64,000 nt of DNA from contig DEMD01000001.1 of assembly GCA_002354735.1 (NCBI GenBank), forward strand, positions 62,001 through 126,000. Direction: 5' to 3'. The position numbers and the translations under genes were made by a program. Positions 48,237-56,720 of the stretch are shown piece by piece; position 1 is the stretch's first letter; every line of letters begins with the position of its first letter. The stretch comes from Gammaproteobacteria bacterium UBA2679. Its GTDB lineage: Bacteria; Pseudomonadota; Gammaproteobacteria; Pseudomonadales; Oleiphilaceae. The notes under the pieces are model-generated. The model ran no database searches, was not told the DNA's origin, and saw nothing but the letters and a program-made list of their open reading frames with translations.

Positions 48237-48360
48237 GAATTGCAGGCCATTGAAATATAGGGATTTTTTAGTGCGGATTAATCAATAGTGCGAGCGGCGG
48301 GTTGAAACAGCACCTAAACGGTGCGCTTCGCATTCGACCGCGCACCACCGGGGCGCATTT

Positions 48361-48385
48361 CTGCAGAGCCGCCCCGGCTCTGCAG
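48361..48385. repeat. Inverted repeat after the phospholipase gene
   Basis: A perfect 10-bp palindromic stem (CTGCAGAGCC / GGCTCTGCAG) with loop GCCCC, 20 bases past the PI-PLC stop. No T run follows, so it is only a possible transcript-end or processing structure. The rest of 48237-48404 shows no gene. Confidence 0.5.
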
Positions 48386-48404
48386 TCGATCTTGGATATC
48401 GGTT

Positions 48405-50078
48405 TCAGTCCCAGCTCCATCGCTGAGATTTCCCACCATGAAATGGCCAGATATGGGCCCGCATGCCATCGCCCCAGAATGGGTCCTTGATATCCAGCGC
48501 CATGTTTGGCGCATTGGATATCCGCCAGGAGTTGCTGGAGCCTCGCAGCCAGACCTGATTCGGTCCGCCGTGACAGTCCCACAAATGAACTCGCGCGCCC
48601 TTCTCAGTGCCAGCGCCACTGACGTCCAGACACTTGTTCGTGTTCATCTTGCTGCGAACGAGTCCTGCTTCATCCTGCCACCAAAGCTGGCTATCCGCGC
48701 CGTGGCATGACCACTGATGGACCTCTGTCCCGTTGGCAGTTTTGCGGCCGGCGAGATCAAGACATTTCCCCTTATCGTTGCGCAATTTGCGCCAGACTAC
48801 AGCATCATCCGGATCCGGCGTTTCAATAGTGGGATAATCTCCCGTTCGCCACTGTCCTTCTACTGCGCGATCACTGTAATTGACCCAGACAGACTCCAGT
48901 TGCAAGGCCCGCTTCGCGCCTCTCAACATCTCGTTAGCAAAACCATTCTTTGGGGTCTGAAATTCATAATTCGCGCCTAGCTCATTCTGGCACTGTGTTT
49001 CACCATCGCTCCACGGACCAGCCTGCTGGGTAATCATCCAGTCACCAGTGTTCATGTCCTGACACGCGAAGCGGCGCTCTACACCACAGTTGGCATCATT
49101 GAAGCGGCCATTCGCCCAATGCTCAGCACAGTGTTCGTTGTCTTCCCAGTTATTCGGTTCCCCCGGCGACCAGCTCCAGATCGAAGCCTCCATTCTGGCA
49201 TCACCAATCGAGAGTTGATCCAGTCCGATGACACCTAGACCGCAGCGCTGCGCCTCCGCCATCAACTCAGGCGTGATGGGCTGTGAGGGATTCCCGAACC
49301 AGCTCGAAAGATTGGTGAGATCTTCATATATCCGCACCTGATTACTCAGCACGAAACCCTGGCTGTATCTGGCCGTACTACAGGCCGGGAACGCTTGGAA
49401 CGTGTCATTATCGGTTGGCCAACTGCCCTGATAAGCGAATTTGGACCAGTTTGTGGTTGCGCAATTTCCACCGATGACCAGCACCTGCTTGCCCGCATTG
49501 AGCACATCGGCTTTGCTGATATTCATTGGGAGACTGCTGCAGGCGGTTGGCTTGTAAATCAGCGAACCGAGTTGGCGTTCCATCTGCGAGATGATCTCGT
49601 CGTAGTGCCCATCGCTATGCTCTTCAATGTACACGATGAGCACCTCCTGCTTGTTCACTGGCTGCTTCAACCAGGTCGCCACCTCCTTGATGCCGTCTTC
49701 GAAACGACGATCGAAAGGACTGCATCCGGTGTGATTGCTTTGTCCGTGACAGAGCAACAGCGCCTTACCCGATGTGGTGGTTGTCCAATGCACATCCAGC
49801 TCTAGCGCTCTGACCCCCATATCCAGCTGGTCCACTAGGCTATGAATGTGATTGGGATCATGGTAGCTGCCCAGGTTCTGGTAGGCCTGCGAGTTGTAGC
49901 TGTTGTGGGTATAGGGAAAGCTGATCTTGCCGAAAGGTTCTCCCATATCGATGAAGTACTGGTGGCGGAGCGCCTGATAGGCCCAGCCCTGACGATACTG
50001 ATCCAGCGACTCCGCTCCGGCTAACGGGGTAGCCATAACGGCTGTTAATGCGATTATTTTTGAGATGTCCTTGTTCAC
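48405..50078 (-). CDS. Secreted PI-PLC-like phosphodiesterase with lectin domains
   Basis: A 557-residue exported protein. The signal peptide (KIIALTAVMATPLAGA) is followed by a phosphatidylinositol-specific phospholipase C X domain: first catalytic His about residue 58 in FPYTHNSYNSQ and ALELDVHW with E93, D95 and H97. A C-type-lectin-like segment follows (about 305-410), with WSPGEPNNWEDNEHCAEHW and NGRFNDANC. The last 120 residues are a ricin-type beta-trefoil with QxW repeats (SQLWW, NQVW, SQRW). The start is a GTG at 50078. Likely cleaves phosphoinositide-like lipids or glycolipids outside the cell; the true substrate is unknown. Confidence 0.85.
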   Translation of the reverse strand: MNKDISKIIALTAVMATPLAGAESLDQYRQGWAYQALRHQYFIDMGEPFGKISFPYTHNSYNSQAYQNLGSYHDPNHIHSLVDQLDMGVRALELDVHWTTTTSGKALLLCHGQSNHTGCSPFDRRFEDGIKEVATWLKQPVNKQEVLIVYIEEHSDGHYDEIISQMERQLGSLIYKPTACSSLPMNISKADVLNAGKQVLVIGGNCATTNWSKFAYQGSWPTDNDTFQAFPACSTARYSQGFVLSNQVRIYEDLTNLSSWFGNPSQPITPELMAEAQRCGLGVIGLDQLSIGDARMEASIWSWSPGEPNNWEDNEHCAEHWANGRFNDANCGVERRFACQDMNTGDWMITQQAGPWSDGETQCQNELGANYEFQTPKNGFANEMLRGAKRALQLESVWVNYSDRAVEGQWRTGDYPTIETPDPDDAVVWRKLRNDKGKCLDLAGRKTANGTEVHQWSCHGADSQLWWQDEAGLVRSKMNTNKCLDVSGAGTEKGARVHLWDCHGGPNQVWLRGSSNSWRISNAPNMALDIKDPFWGDGMRAHIWPFHGGKSQRWSWD

Positions 50079-50269
50079 GTGATTGTCCTATTTGCCTGTT
50101 ATAGTTTTTTTGTAGTCTTCCTCACTGCCCGAACAGGCTAGCAGATTAAGACTTCTGGCAAGCAACCCAGATGGGTGACTCATTATTTACTGTGAACCAG
50201 CACACACTTTTGGGGCATCGACCTACGTAGACTCACGGCTCCAACAAGAAAGATTAATAGGATATATTC

Positions 50270-51268
50270 ATGAAACTAAAGGGATTATGCGTCATTTCAG
50301 CGTTCGCTGGATGCACACTAGGCCTCTCCGCTACAACTCTAGCCGCAGAGACCTTCTGCTCCGATTACGAGGCAGTACAATCGGCGCCGACTCTCAACAA
50401 ACCTGCACAACGTAACTTCAGAAATTGGGGTAATCGCTACCTTTCCTGGGCGCATCGACCATTCCATATGGTCCATGATCAGATCGTTCAGGAAGGCAAA
50501 GCCGCTACTATCGTCGGTAAGTTCGACTACAGCAGCGTATTGCACAAGGACCTCGAAAACGAAGACGTTCATGTGTATCTCTATGGCACTGGCAGTCAGC
50601 GTTGGGAATACCTTGGGGAACACCGAACCAACGGCGACGGCAAAATCTCAGTTCAGGTTCAGAAGCCGCAAGGTGATTACGTTGTGCGAATGGTTGTCGA
50701 AGGCGACCATTCAGAAGCGCTTGGTTATCTCACTGTCGTGGGAGACGGTCGGAAGGCTGTATTGTTTGACATCGACGGCACCCTGACTCTAAGTGATTTC
50801 GAGGGGGTCGGCGACTATCTCGGCATCGACAACGCAGACATGCACAATTATGCAGATGAAGTCGTATGGGAGTACGTGTCGAAAGGCTATCAGATCGTCT
50901 ATCTGACAGGCCGAGGCTATTGGCAGGCGAAGACGACTCGAGACTGGTTCAACAGGAACGGCCTGTTCGGCTGGCACCTGAGAACCGATGCCAATCAGGA
51001 CAACCCGATAAAGCCCAACACCCAACAGTACAAGACCGACTACATCAACTACCTGAAAAATGAAGTCGGACTGGACATCATTCGCGCCTATGGCAATGCC
51101 GATACAGACGTCCGCGCCTACGCGGCAGCCGGCATTCCGGCTTCGGAAACCTATATCATAGGTGAGCATGCTGGCATGGATGGCACGAACGCCGTGGACG
51201 GCGATTACGCGCTGCATTATGTAGAAGTTGCCCAGCCGTCACCAGAGGCTGGCTGCACCTGGCGCTGA
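50270..51268 (+). CDS. Exported lipin/LNS2-type HAD phosphatase
   Basis: A 332-residue protein with signal peptide (MKLKGLCVISAFAGCTLGLS...LAA). The N-terminal half contains a beta-rich domain (VHVYLYGTGSQRWEYLG, DGKISVQVQKPQGDYVVRMV). The C-terminal half is an LNS2-like haloacid-dehalogenase domain: DIDGT at about residues 167-171, then YLTGRGYWQAKTTRDWF and AYGNADTDVRAYAAAGIP. LNS2 is the catalytic domain of lipins, which hydrolyse phosphatidate, and is also seen in PI-transfer proteins. The gene is divergent from the PI-PLC gene, which suggests one lipid pathway. Confidence 0.83.
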   Translation: MKLKGLCVISAFAGCTLGLSATTLAAETFCSDYEAVQSAPTLNKPAQRNFRNWGNRYLSWAHRPFHMVHDQIVQEGKAATIVGKFDYSSVLHKDLENEDVHVYLYGTGSQRWEYLGEHRTNGDGKISVQVQKPQGDYVVRMVVEGDHSEALGYLTVVGDGRKAVLFDIDGTLTLSDFEGVGDYLGIDNADMHNYADEVVWEYVSKGYQIVYLTGRGYWQAKTTRDWFNRNGLFGWHLRTDANQDNPIKPNTQQYKTDYINYLKNEVGLDIIRAYGNADTDVRAYAAAGIPASETYIIGEHAGMDGTNAVDGDYALHYVEVAQPSPEAGCTWR

Positions 51269-51285
51269 AACACCAGTACCAGCGT

Positions 51286-51313
51286 AGACTCACGCCGGCA
51301 ATGGCGTGAGTCT
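51286..51313. terminator. Hairpin between convergent LNS2 and giant ATPase genes
   Basis: An 11-bp perfect stem (AGACTCACGCC / GGCGTGAGTCT) with a 6-base loop 17 bases after the LNS2 stop. T runs are poor, so termination may be weak, but its position between convergent genes fits a shared terminator. Confidence 0.5.
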
Positions 51314-51417
51314 CGTACTCATTTGAGCCGGATCACCTGAAGAGCCTCGTTTATCTTGAACAGACCAAGATATCGCGGATGAATGTGGCATTCCGACAAA
51401 CCAGCCTGCTCCAGGGT

Positions 51418-54400
51418 TCAGTTGGTTCCTGACTCCAGCATCTTCTGGAGATCCCGAAGACGTGTCGCGATTTCGAACATCTTGCTCTGCGTTTTCAGAT
51501 CAATATCAATTTTCTTGTCCATGCTCTGGACCACCGGCATCAGGCTGTGCTCGATGGTGTCAGCCAGTGTCGATAGAATTCCATTGATTGCGGGATCCGG
51601 TTGGTTGACCACCTCAATGCGAGGCTGGATCGATTTTACAGCGGCGACTACACTGTCTGCCGCCTCCACCCATGAAGCGGACAACGGGCCCGGTTGCGGC
51701 ATCTGCTTCTGCAGGATTGCTGCCTCTCTGGCCGCTGCGCCAAGCGCCTCCACACCGGCCACCAGATCGAGCAGCTGCGCCACGACCTTGCTGCCAACAT
51801 CAGCATCGCTGCCACCCATGGCCTTCGCGCGCATGAAATCCTTCTTGATCTGCATCCAGCGCGTTTGCTGTGCCTCAGTCATGTTGCCACGCAGCTCAGC
51901 CAGCTTAAGCAGGTTGTCCTCAGCTCCCGTCGTCAGCAATTGCGCCTCACCGAGATAATGGTCTTCGATCATCTGCATGAGCTCAGCCTGGTTCATGACC
52001 GATGAAACCTTTTCGCTCATCTTGTTCATGTTGCGATAGCTGCCCTGAAGCTTGAATGGCGGCTCGGTCCTGTAATCATCGTTCTGCGCTGCAGAGGCAA
52101 CGTACTGCTGGTTTATCTTCAGCACGACCTCCTGGATGACGAACATTTTCTGCAGTACACCCTTGATCTCATTGATCTCGGCCCCGCTGTACTGGTGGCT
52201 AAGGTCGGTAGTCGCTACATTTCTACCTTTGGCAAGACCGATGAGCTTGTACACATCTTCCATTTCACGCACAGCGAGCGGTGCCAGGACAGCATTCGAA
52301 GTCAGTGCGTTCTCGATGTAACTCAACGCGAACTGTTCATCCATGCCACCGAGAATATCGCCAAGGTTGTAGATATCAGCCCTGTTGGCAAGCATGTCCG
52401 GCACTTTGAACGCTTCACCAGATTCTGTGTATGGGTTACCCGCCATGACTACACAGAACTTCTTGCCACGCATGTCATAGGTCTTCGTCTCGCCTTTCCA
52501 GACGCCTTCAATACGACGTGTACCATCACAAAGTGAGATGAACTTCTGCAGGAACTCAGGATGCGTGTGCTGGATATCGTCGAGGTAGAGCATCACATTG
52601 CTGCCCATCTCCAGTCCCAGGTTGAGTTTCTCGAGCTCCTGCCGAGCAGTGGCGTTTGGCGCCTGTTCCGGATCCAACGACAGCACGTCGTGGCCAAGTG
52701 ATGGACAGTTGATCTTCATAAAAATGAGACCGAGTCGGCTAGCCATATATTCCATCAGCGTGGTCTTACCGTAACCGGGTGGTGAAATCATCATGAGCAG
52801 ACCCATCAGGTCCGTGCGCTTGTTCTCGCCTAGCGTCCCCATCTGTTTTGCGAGGTTGTCGCCAATCAAGGGCAGATACGACTCATTGATCAGTCTGTTC
52901 CGCACGAACGAACTCAGGGGTCTCGCCTTGTACTGGTTCAGGCGCAGCGACTTGCGTTGGCCGGCCAGGATATCCTGACGCACCTCAAGATACTGCCGGT
53001 ATGCTGGAATGGTGACCTGCCTATGCTCGGCCATACGCTGCAGGTAGTCATCGAGCGACAAGGTCAGCGTTCGGTCCTGGAGTCGCTTGTGATCCCCCAG
53101 AAGTCCCTCAACCCGCAGCTCGAGCTGTGCGTCACTTGCTCGACGCGGGAGTTCGTTACCGGTGTTGAGGTGAGCGACAACTTCCGGAATGTAACTCGCC
53201 AGGGCGGTCAAACTCCGGTTTTCCACCAGTGCTTTTAACCAGGCTGTGCTGAGATTCCAGCAAATTCCTGGAAAAGCCTTCAACTTATCGAGCGTGTCCT
53301 GAAACTGCGCCCAGACTGGCGTCTCAAGAGATTGTCTGAAGGCTTCGAGCAACTCGCCGGCATACCGGCTGCTGATGAAGGCTGGCACATCTCGTGAAAG
53401 TTCGTGCACCAGATAAAGTGAGGCGCGACCAATCGTGCTCTCACCGATGGATATGTCATGGCTGGTAAGAAAGCGTTCGAGCACACCTGCGATTTCCTGT
53501 GCCAGCAGGTTCGTCGCTTCAGAACTGGCGAACAGATCCTTGATATTGCTGGCCGATCGCGCTCGGGCCGGCCAAATGGCAGCAGCATCCAGTACTGCAG
53601 GCGGCAATAGCTCAGGTGTGTCCAGCGCAGCCCAGAACAATTGGGCTATTGCGCGGCTCGTCGGGTCATAGATGAGCAGATCCGCTTCATCCATTGCCGG
53701 CAGGACGGCCATCAAAATGCGAGCGGCGTCGACATCATGAATGCCTTTTTCGTACCCTTCCTGATAGCGCGGCTCGGAAAAAGCACGCACCAGTCCGGTC
53801 AACATATCTTCAGATAACATGGCTTCGCGGAGCCGGTCTCTACTCAGGCCTTCCGCCTCGCGATCGGCGGCATCAATCACTTCCGCCGCCAGAAACTCGG
53901 CTCTATATACCGCGGGAGTCTCCGAAGCGAGCGTCATGTTCCAATACTCGCGAAGCGACAGTAGCCGTGGGTCCACGACAGGCTCAAAGTAATCCGTGCC
54001 AGTCAGATGGAGGTAGAGCTCACCGCTGCGCGGAATGATGGTGATGTCGAGCTCTTGAGTATTCACTGAAAAACGGTGACGCGGCCCGAGCTTGATGACG
54101 TTGCCGCCCTCTTCGAAGATATCGGCCTTGTCGCGGAGAGAACGCTGTGCCTGTTCCCGAGTCGCCTTGAATCGTGATTCGATATCATCGGCCTGGGTGG
54201 CACTGCCGAGCGAGCGCAGCTGCTCGATAAGCTCGCGCACCTTGAGCACCAGCGCGTCAGACGCAAAATAAGTATTGAGTTCATCGGCCGCCGTAAAGCG
54301 CATCGACCGTTTCTCGATGCTGGCAAGCATTCGTCCCGCTGCATCAGCGACTGACTGAGCCTTGCGCTGTCGCTCATCCAGCAACTGCTGCTTGTGGGCT

Positions 54401-56670
54401 TCAAAGGCTTCGTAGATTTCCTCGCGCTTCTGCATGATGTCGGCGAGGAACTCTTCATGATCGCTGAACTGGCTTTCGAGCTCTTCCAGCTGCACGAGCA
54501 GGCGTGCCAGTTGTTCGTCGCACTTGTCGGGCGTGGTCGCCACGCCCAGGGCATTGGCGATACTCTGTGAAAACAGTTTGAACTGCGCACCGAACTGGGC
54601 CACCGCCTCTTTTGAGCCCATGCCTTTGCGCTTGTGGACGGCCCGGGCCTTCGCTTGGTTCAGTCCAGAATACACATGCGAAATCGCTTCTATGATCCGT
54701 GTGCGAACATTGGCGTCCTGAATTTTTAAAGTGCCCATCAGCTCTGACAGGAGATCGAGGCCGACAGCGGTCTGCTCAATCGTTTCTATGAGCGGCGCTA
54801 TGGCTGCCACGGTATCGACCGAATCGATAGACTCGCCGAGCTGATCGAGTTTTTCATGATATGGGGTCAGCGCTGCCTCATCGGACAAATAGGCGACTGT
54901 TTGCTCAGCAAGGCGGCCTTCCACCTCAAGTAGCTCGGCCTCCATCGCACTGATCCGGTTCACATCGATATAGCGAAGGTCCTTGATGGTGACGAGATGG
55001 CCACGCTGACGCCGGAGCTTCGCGAGTGCGTCCACAAAGGCTTCAGCGCTGCGCCAGTTATCCGGGGTGACCTCGACCAGAAGCAATTGCTGCGCCTGCA
55101 CGGCTTCAGCAATAGCCGTGGCAGACTGCTGGCGAATGGCATCGACTTTCTCGAACTCATCGACAACAAGTTCGGAGGTGGCTTCGACTTCCTTGATCAG
55201 CGCAGAGAGCGCCGCAGTTTCGGGTTCGCTCAACCAGTAATACTTATCGAACAACTGCCTCGTCGTCTGACTCAGTTCTTCATAGCGACGCAATGAAACA
55301 GCGTCGCTATCAATGAGCCGGACCACGCTGTAAAGATCCGAAATACCACGAACAAGTTCAGCGTTGCCAATTCGACCACAGAAGGAATTACTGGCCGCTG
55401 TCCTGCTGGCGTGCTCGACACTTTCATAAGGTGTTCGCCAGATCTGCATCGGGTGAACACGCGTCGGCTCATCTTCCGCAGAGAAGATGATGATTCGACC
55501 ATCCTCCGCGAGCGCATAGCCATGCCCGTATATCGGATTGCCGAGCTTTCTGGCAATCATGTTGTAGGTGAAGAGTGCGACAAGCCCCGCCTCAGGCTCA
55601 TAGAAGATATACAGCACATCTTCGCCGTTAGGCGAACGAATCATGCGCTTGAACTTCAAGCCAGCGACTTCGTCGGCGAAAGCCTTGTGATCGCCCGACT
55701 GAAGATAATAACCGCCGGGGAAAATGATGCCGTGATCCTCCGGCAGCTGCACACAGGACTCGCCGATGGCATCTATGCGAAGCACAGTTTCCGTGAGCGT
55801 GTTGTAGACGAGATAACGAAATTTCGACTCCCGATATGGACGCACCTTGAGCAGGATCAGGCTGCCCACACGTGCATAGCTAAACTGTCCGTCGCCAAGC
55901 GATTGGGTCTTGTCGTCTACGGGTTCTCGATAGATGCCCAGGCCGACTTCGGTATTGTTCTCGACCTTGATGGTCAAGTCACCGCCGGTGGTATCGACAA
56001 AGAGGGTATCGAGAATATTGATGTGGGCATGGCGACCATGGATTTCGTCGTCCCGCGTCGCCAGTGTCCATTCAAAATCGTAGGGCGACGGCAACTGGAT
56101 ATCGCGTTCGCCGCGATTATCGATGTAGCTTACCGTCTTGCCATCCGCAGAAACGGACCAGCGAAAGACCCTCAAATCGCTGAGCTTGTCACCGATCTGA
56201 AATCCCGCAAGCAGCTTGCCATCCTTAACGGTCAGCTGGAGCAGGCGTGTATCCTTGTAATAGCGATAGAGCTCATCGAAGTCATTGCGGAAGCTGGGAT
56301 CGGCCAGGAATGTACCGGTTGTGTCGACATTGACAAGCTCCAGAGCGCCATCAGTCTCTACTGCCCTGAACAGCGCGAAGACGTCCGCGATACGGGTCTC
56401 TTTCTTCAAGCCGATGAAGACGTTATAGCCGAACAGCAGCACATCGCCGACCTGCACGATATCCCGGGCCACACAGTTGTTTTCCGTGCGCACCCGTACC
56501 CGTCCCAGGATGCTGATATCAGAGTTGCCGAACTCTGCGAGCCTGTCCCTGTTCAGGGCTTCAGTGGCGGCATTGAGTCGCTGACCCTGCTCTACCAGTC
56601 GCTTGCGGATGACCTCATATGCGCCACCTTCGGCGACAGCAGCATCCAGTATCTCTACTTCAGCACTCAC
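51418..56670 (-). CDS. Giant AAA+ ATPase ('DNA repair ATPase' family)
   Basis: A 1750-residue protein. The N-terminal part (about 1-450) is beta-rich with WSVSADGKTVSYIDNRGE-type repeats, like the DUF3686 region of so-called DNA repair ATPases. A long helical, coiled-coil-rich middle follows (about 470-870). The C-terminal AAA+ module has Walker A SPPGYGKTTL (about 1297), Walker B VMLYLDDIQ (about 1363), and sensor MAGNPY (about 1409). No nuclease motif is seen, and 'DNA repair' is only a database label. It is the last gene of the DUF2170-PspA-YqiJ-flotillin operon, 50 bases past the flotillin gene, so it probably remodels that membrane assembly. Confidence 0.85.
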   Translation of the reverse strand: MSAEVEILDAAVAEGGAYEVIRKRLVEQGQRLNAATEALNRDRLAEFGNSDISILGRVRVRTENNCVARDIVQVGDVLLFGYNVFIGLKKETRIADVFALFRAVETDGALELVNVDTTGTFLADPSFRNDFDELYRYYKDTRLLQLTVKDGKLLAGFQIGDKLSDLRVFRWSVSADGKTVSYIDNRGERDIQLPSPYDFEWTLATRDDEIHGRHAHINILDTLFVDTTGGDLTIKVENNTEVGLGIYREPVDDKTQSLGDGQFSYARVGSLILLKVRPYRESKFRYLVYNTLTETVLRIDAIGESCVQLPEDHGIIFPGGYYLQSGDHKAFADEVAGLKFKRMIRSPNGEDVLYIFYEPEAGLVALFTYNMIARKLGNPIYGHGYALAEDGRIIIFSAEDEPTRVHPMQIWRTPYESVEHASRTAASNSFCGRIGNAELVRGISDLYSVVRLIDSDAVSLRRYEELSQTTRQLFDKYYWLSEPETAALSALIKEVEATSELVVDEFEKVDAIRQQSATAIAEAVQAQQLLLVEVTPDNWRSAEAFVDALAKLRRQRGHLVTIKDLRYIDVNRISAMEAELLEVEGRLAEQTVAYLSDEAALTPYHEKLDQLGESIDSVDTVAAIAPLIETIEQTAVGLDLLSELMGTLKIQDANVRTRIIEAISHVYSGLNQAKARAVHKRKGMGSKEAVAQFGAQFKLFSQSIANALGVATTPDKCDEQLARLLVQLEELESQFSDHEEFLADIMQKREEIYEAFEAHKQQLLDERQRKAQSVADAAGRMLASIEKRSMRFTAADELNTYFASDALVLKVRELIEQLRSLGSATQADDIESRFKATREQAQRSLRDKADIFEEGGNVIKLGPRHRFSVNTQELDITIIPRSGELYLHLTGTDYFEPVVDPRLLSLREYWNMTLASETPAVYRAEFLAAEVIDAADREAEGLSRDRLREAMLSEDMLTGLVRAFSEPRYQEGYEKGIHDVDAARILMAVLPAMDEADLLIYDPTSRAIAQLFWAALDTPELLPPAVLDAAAIWPARARSASNIKDLFASSEATNLLAQEIAGVLERFLTSHDISIGESTIGRASLYLVHELSRDVPAFISSRYAGELLEAFRQSLETPVWAQFQDTLDKLKAFPGICWNLSTAWLKALVENRSLTALASYIPEVVAHLNTGNELPRRASDAQLELRVEGLLGDHKRLQDRTLTLSLDDYLQRMAEHRQVTIPAYRQYLEVRQDILAGQRKSLRLNQYKARPLSSFVRNRLINESYLPLIGDNLAKQMGTLGENKRTDLMGLLMMISPPGYGKTTLMEYMASRLGLIFMKINCPSLGHDVLSLDPEQAPNATARQELEKLNLGLEMGSNVMLYLDDIQHTHPEFLQKFISLCDGTRRIEGVWKGETKTYDMRGKKFCVVMAGNPYTESGEAFKVPDMLANRADIYNLGDILGGMDEQFALSYIENALTSNAVLAPLAVREMEDVYKLIGLAKGRNVATTDLSHQYSGAEINEIKGVLQKMFVIQEVVLKINQQYVASAAQNDDYRTEPPFKLQGSYRNMNKMSEKVSSVMNQAELMQMIEDHYLGEAQLLTTGAEDNLLKLAELRGNMTEAQQTRWMQIKKDFMRAKAMGGSDADVGSKVVAQLLDLVAGVEALGAAAREAAILQKQMPQPGPLSASWVEAADSVVAAVKSIQPRIEVVNQPDPAINGILSTLADTIEHSLMPVVQSMDKKIDIDLKTQSKMFEIATRLRDLQKMLESGTN

Positions 56671-56720
56671 GGTTTAACCTCCCGTACTGCCCCAGTGTCA
56701 TCACTGACCGGCGAGGCCGA

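Noticed and set aside
48361..48385. 10-bp palindrome considered as an attachment site or IS remnant
   Set aside because: No integrase, target duplication or second copy in the window; it sits just past a gene end and is better read as a transcript-end structure.
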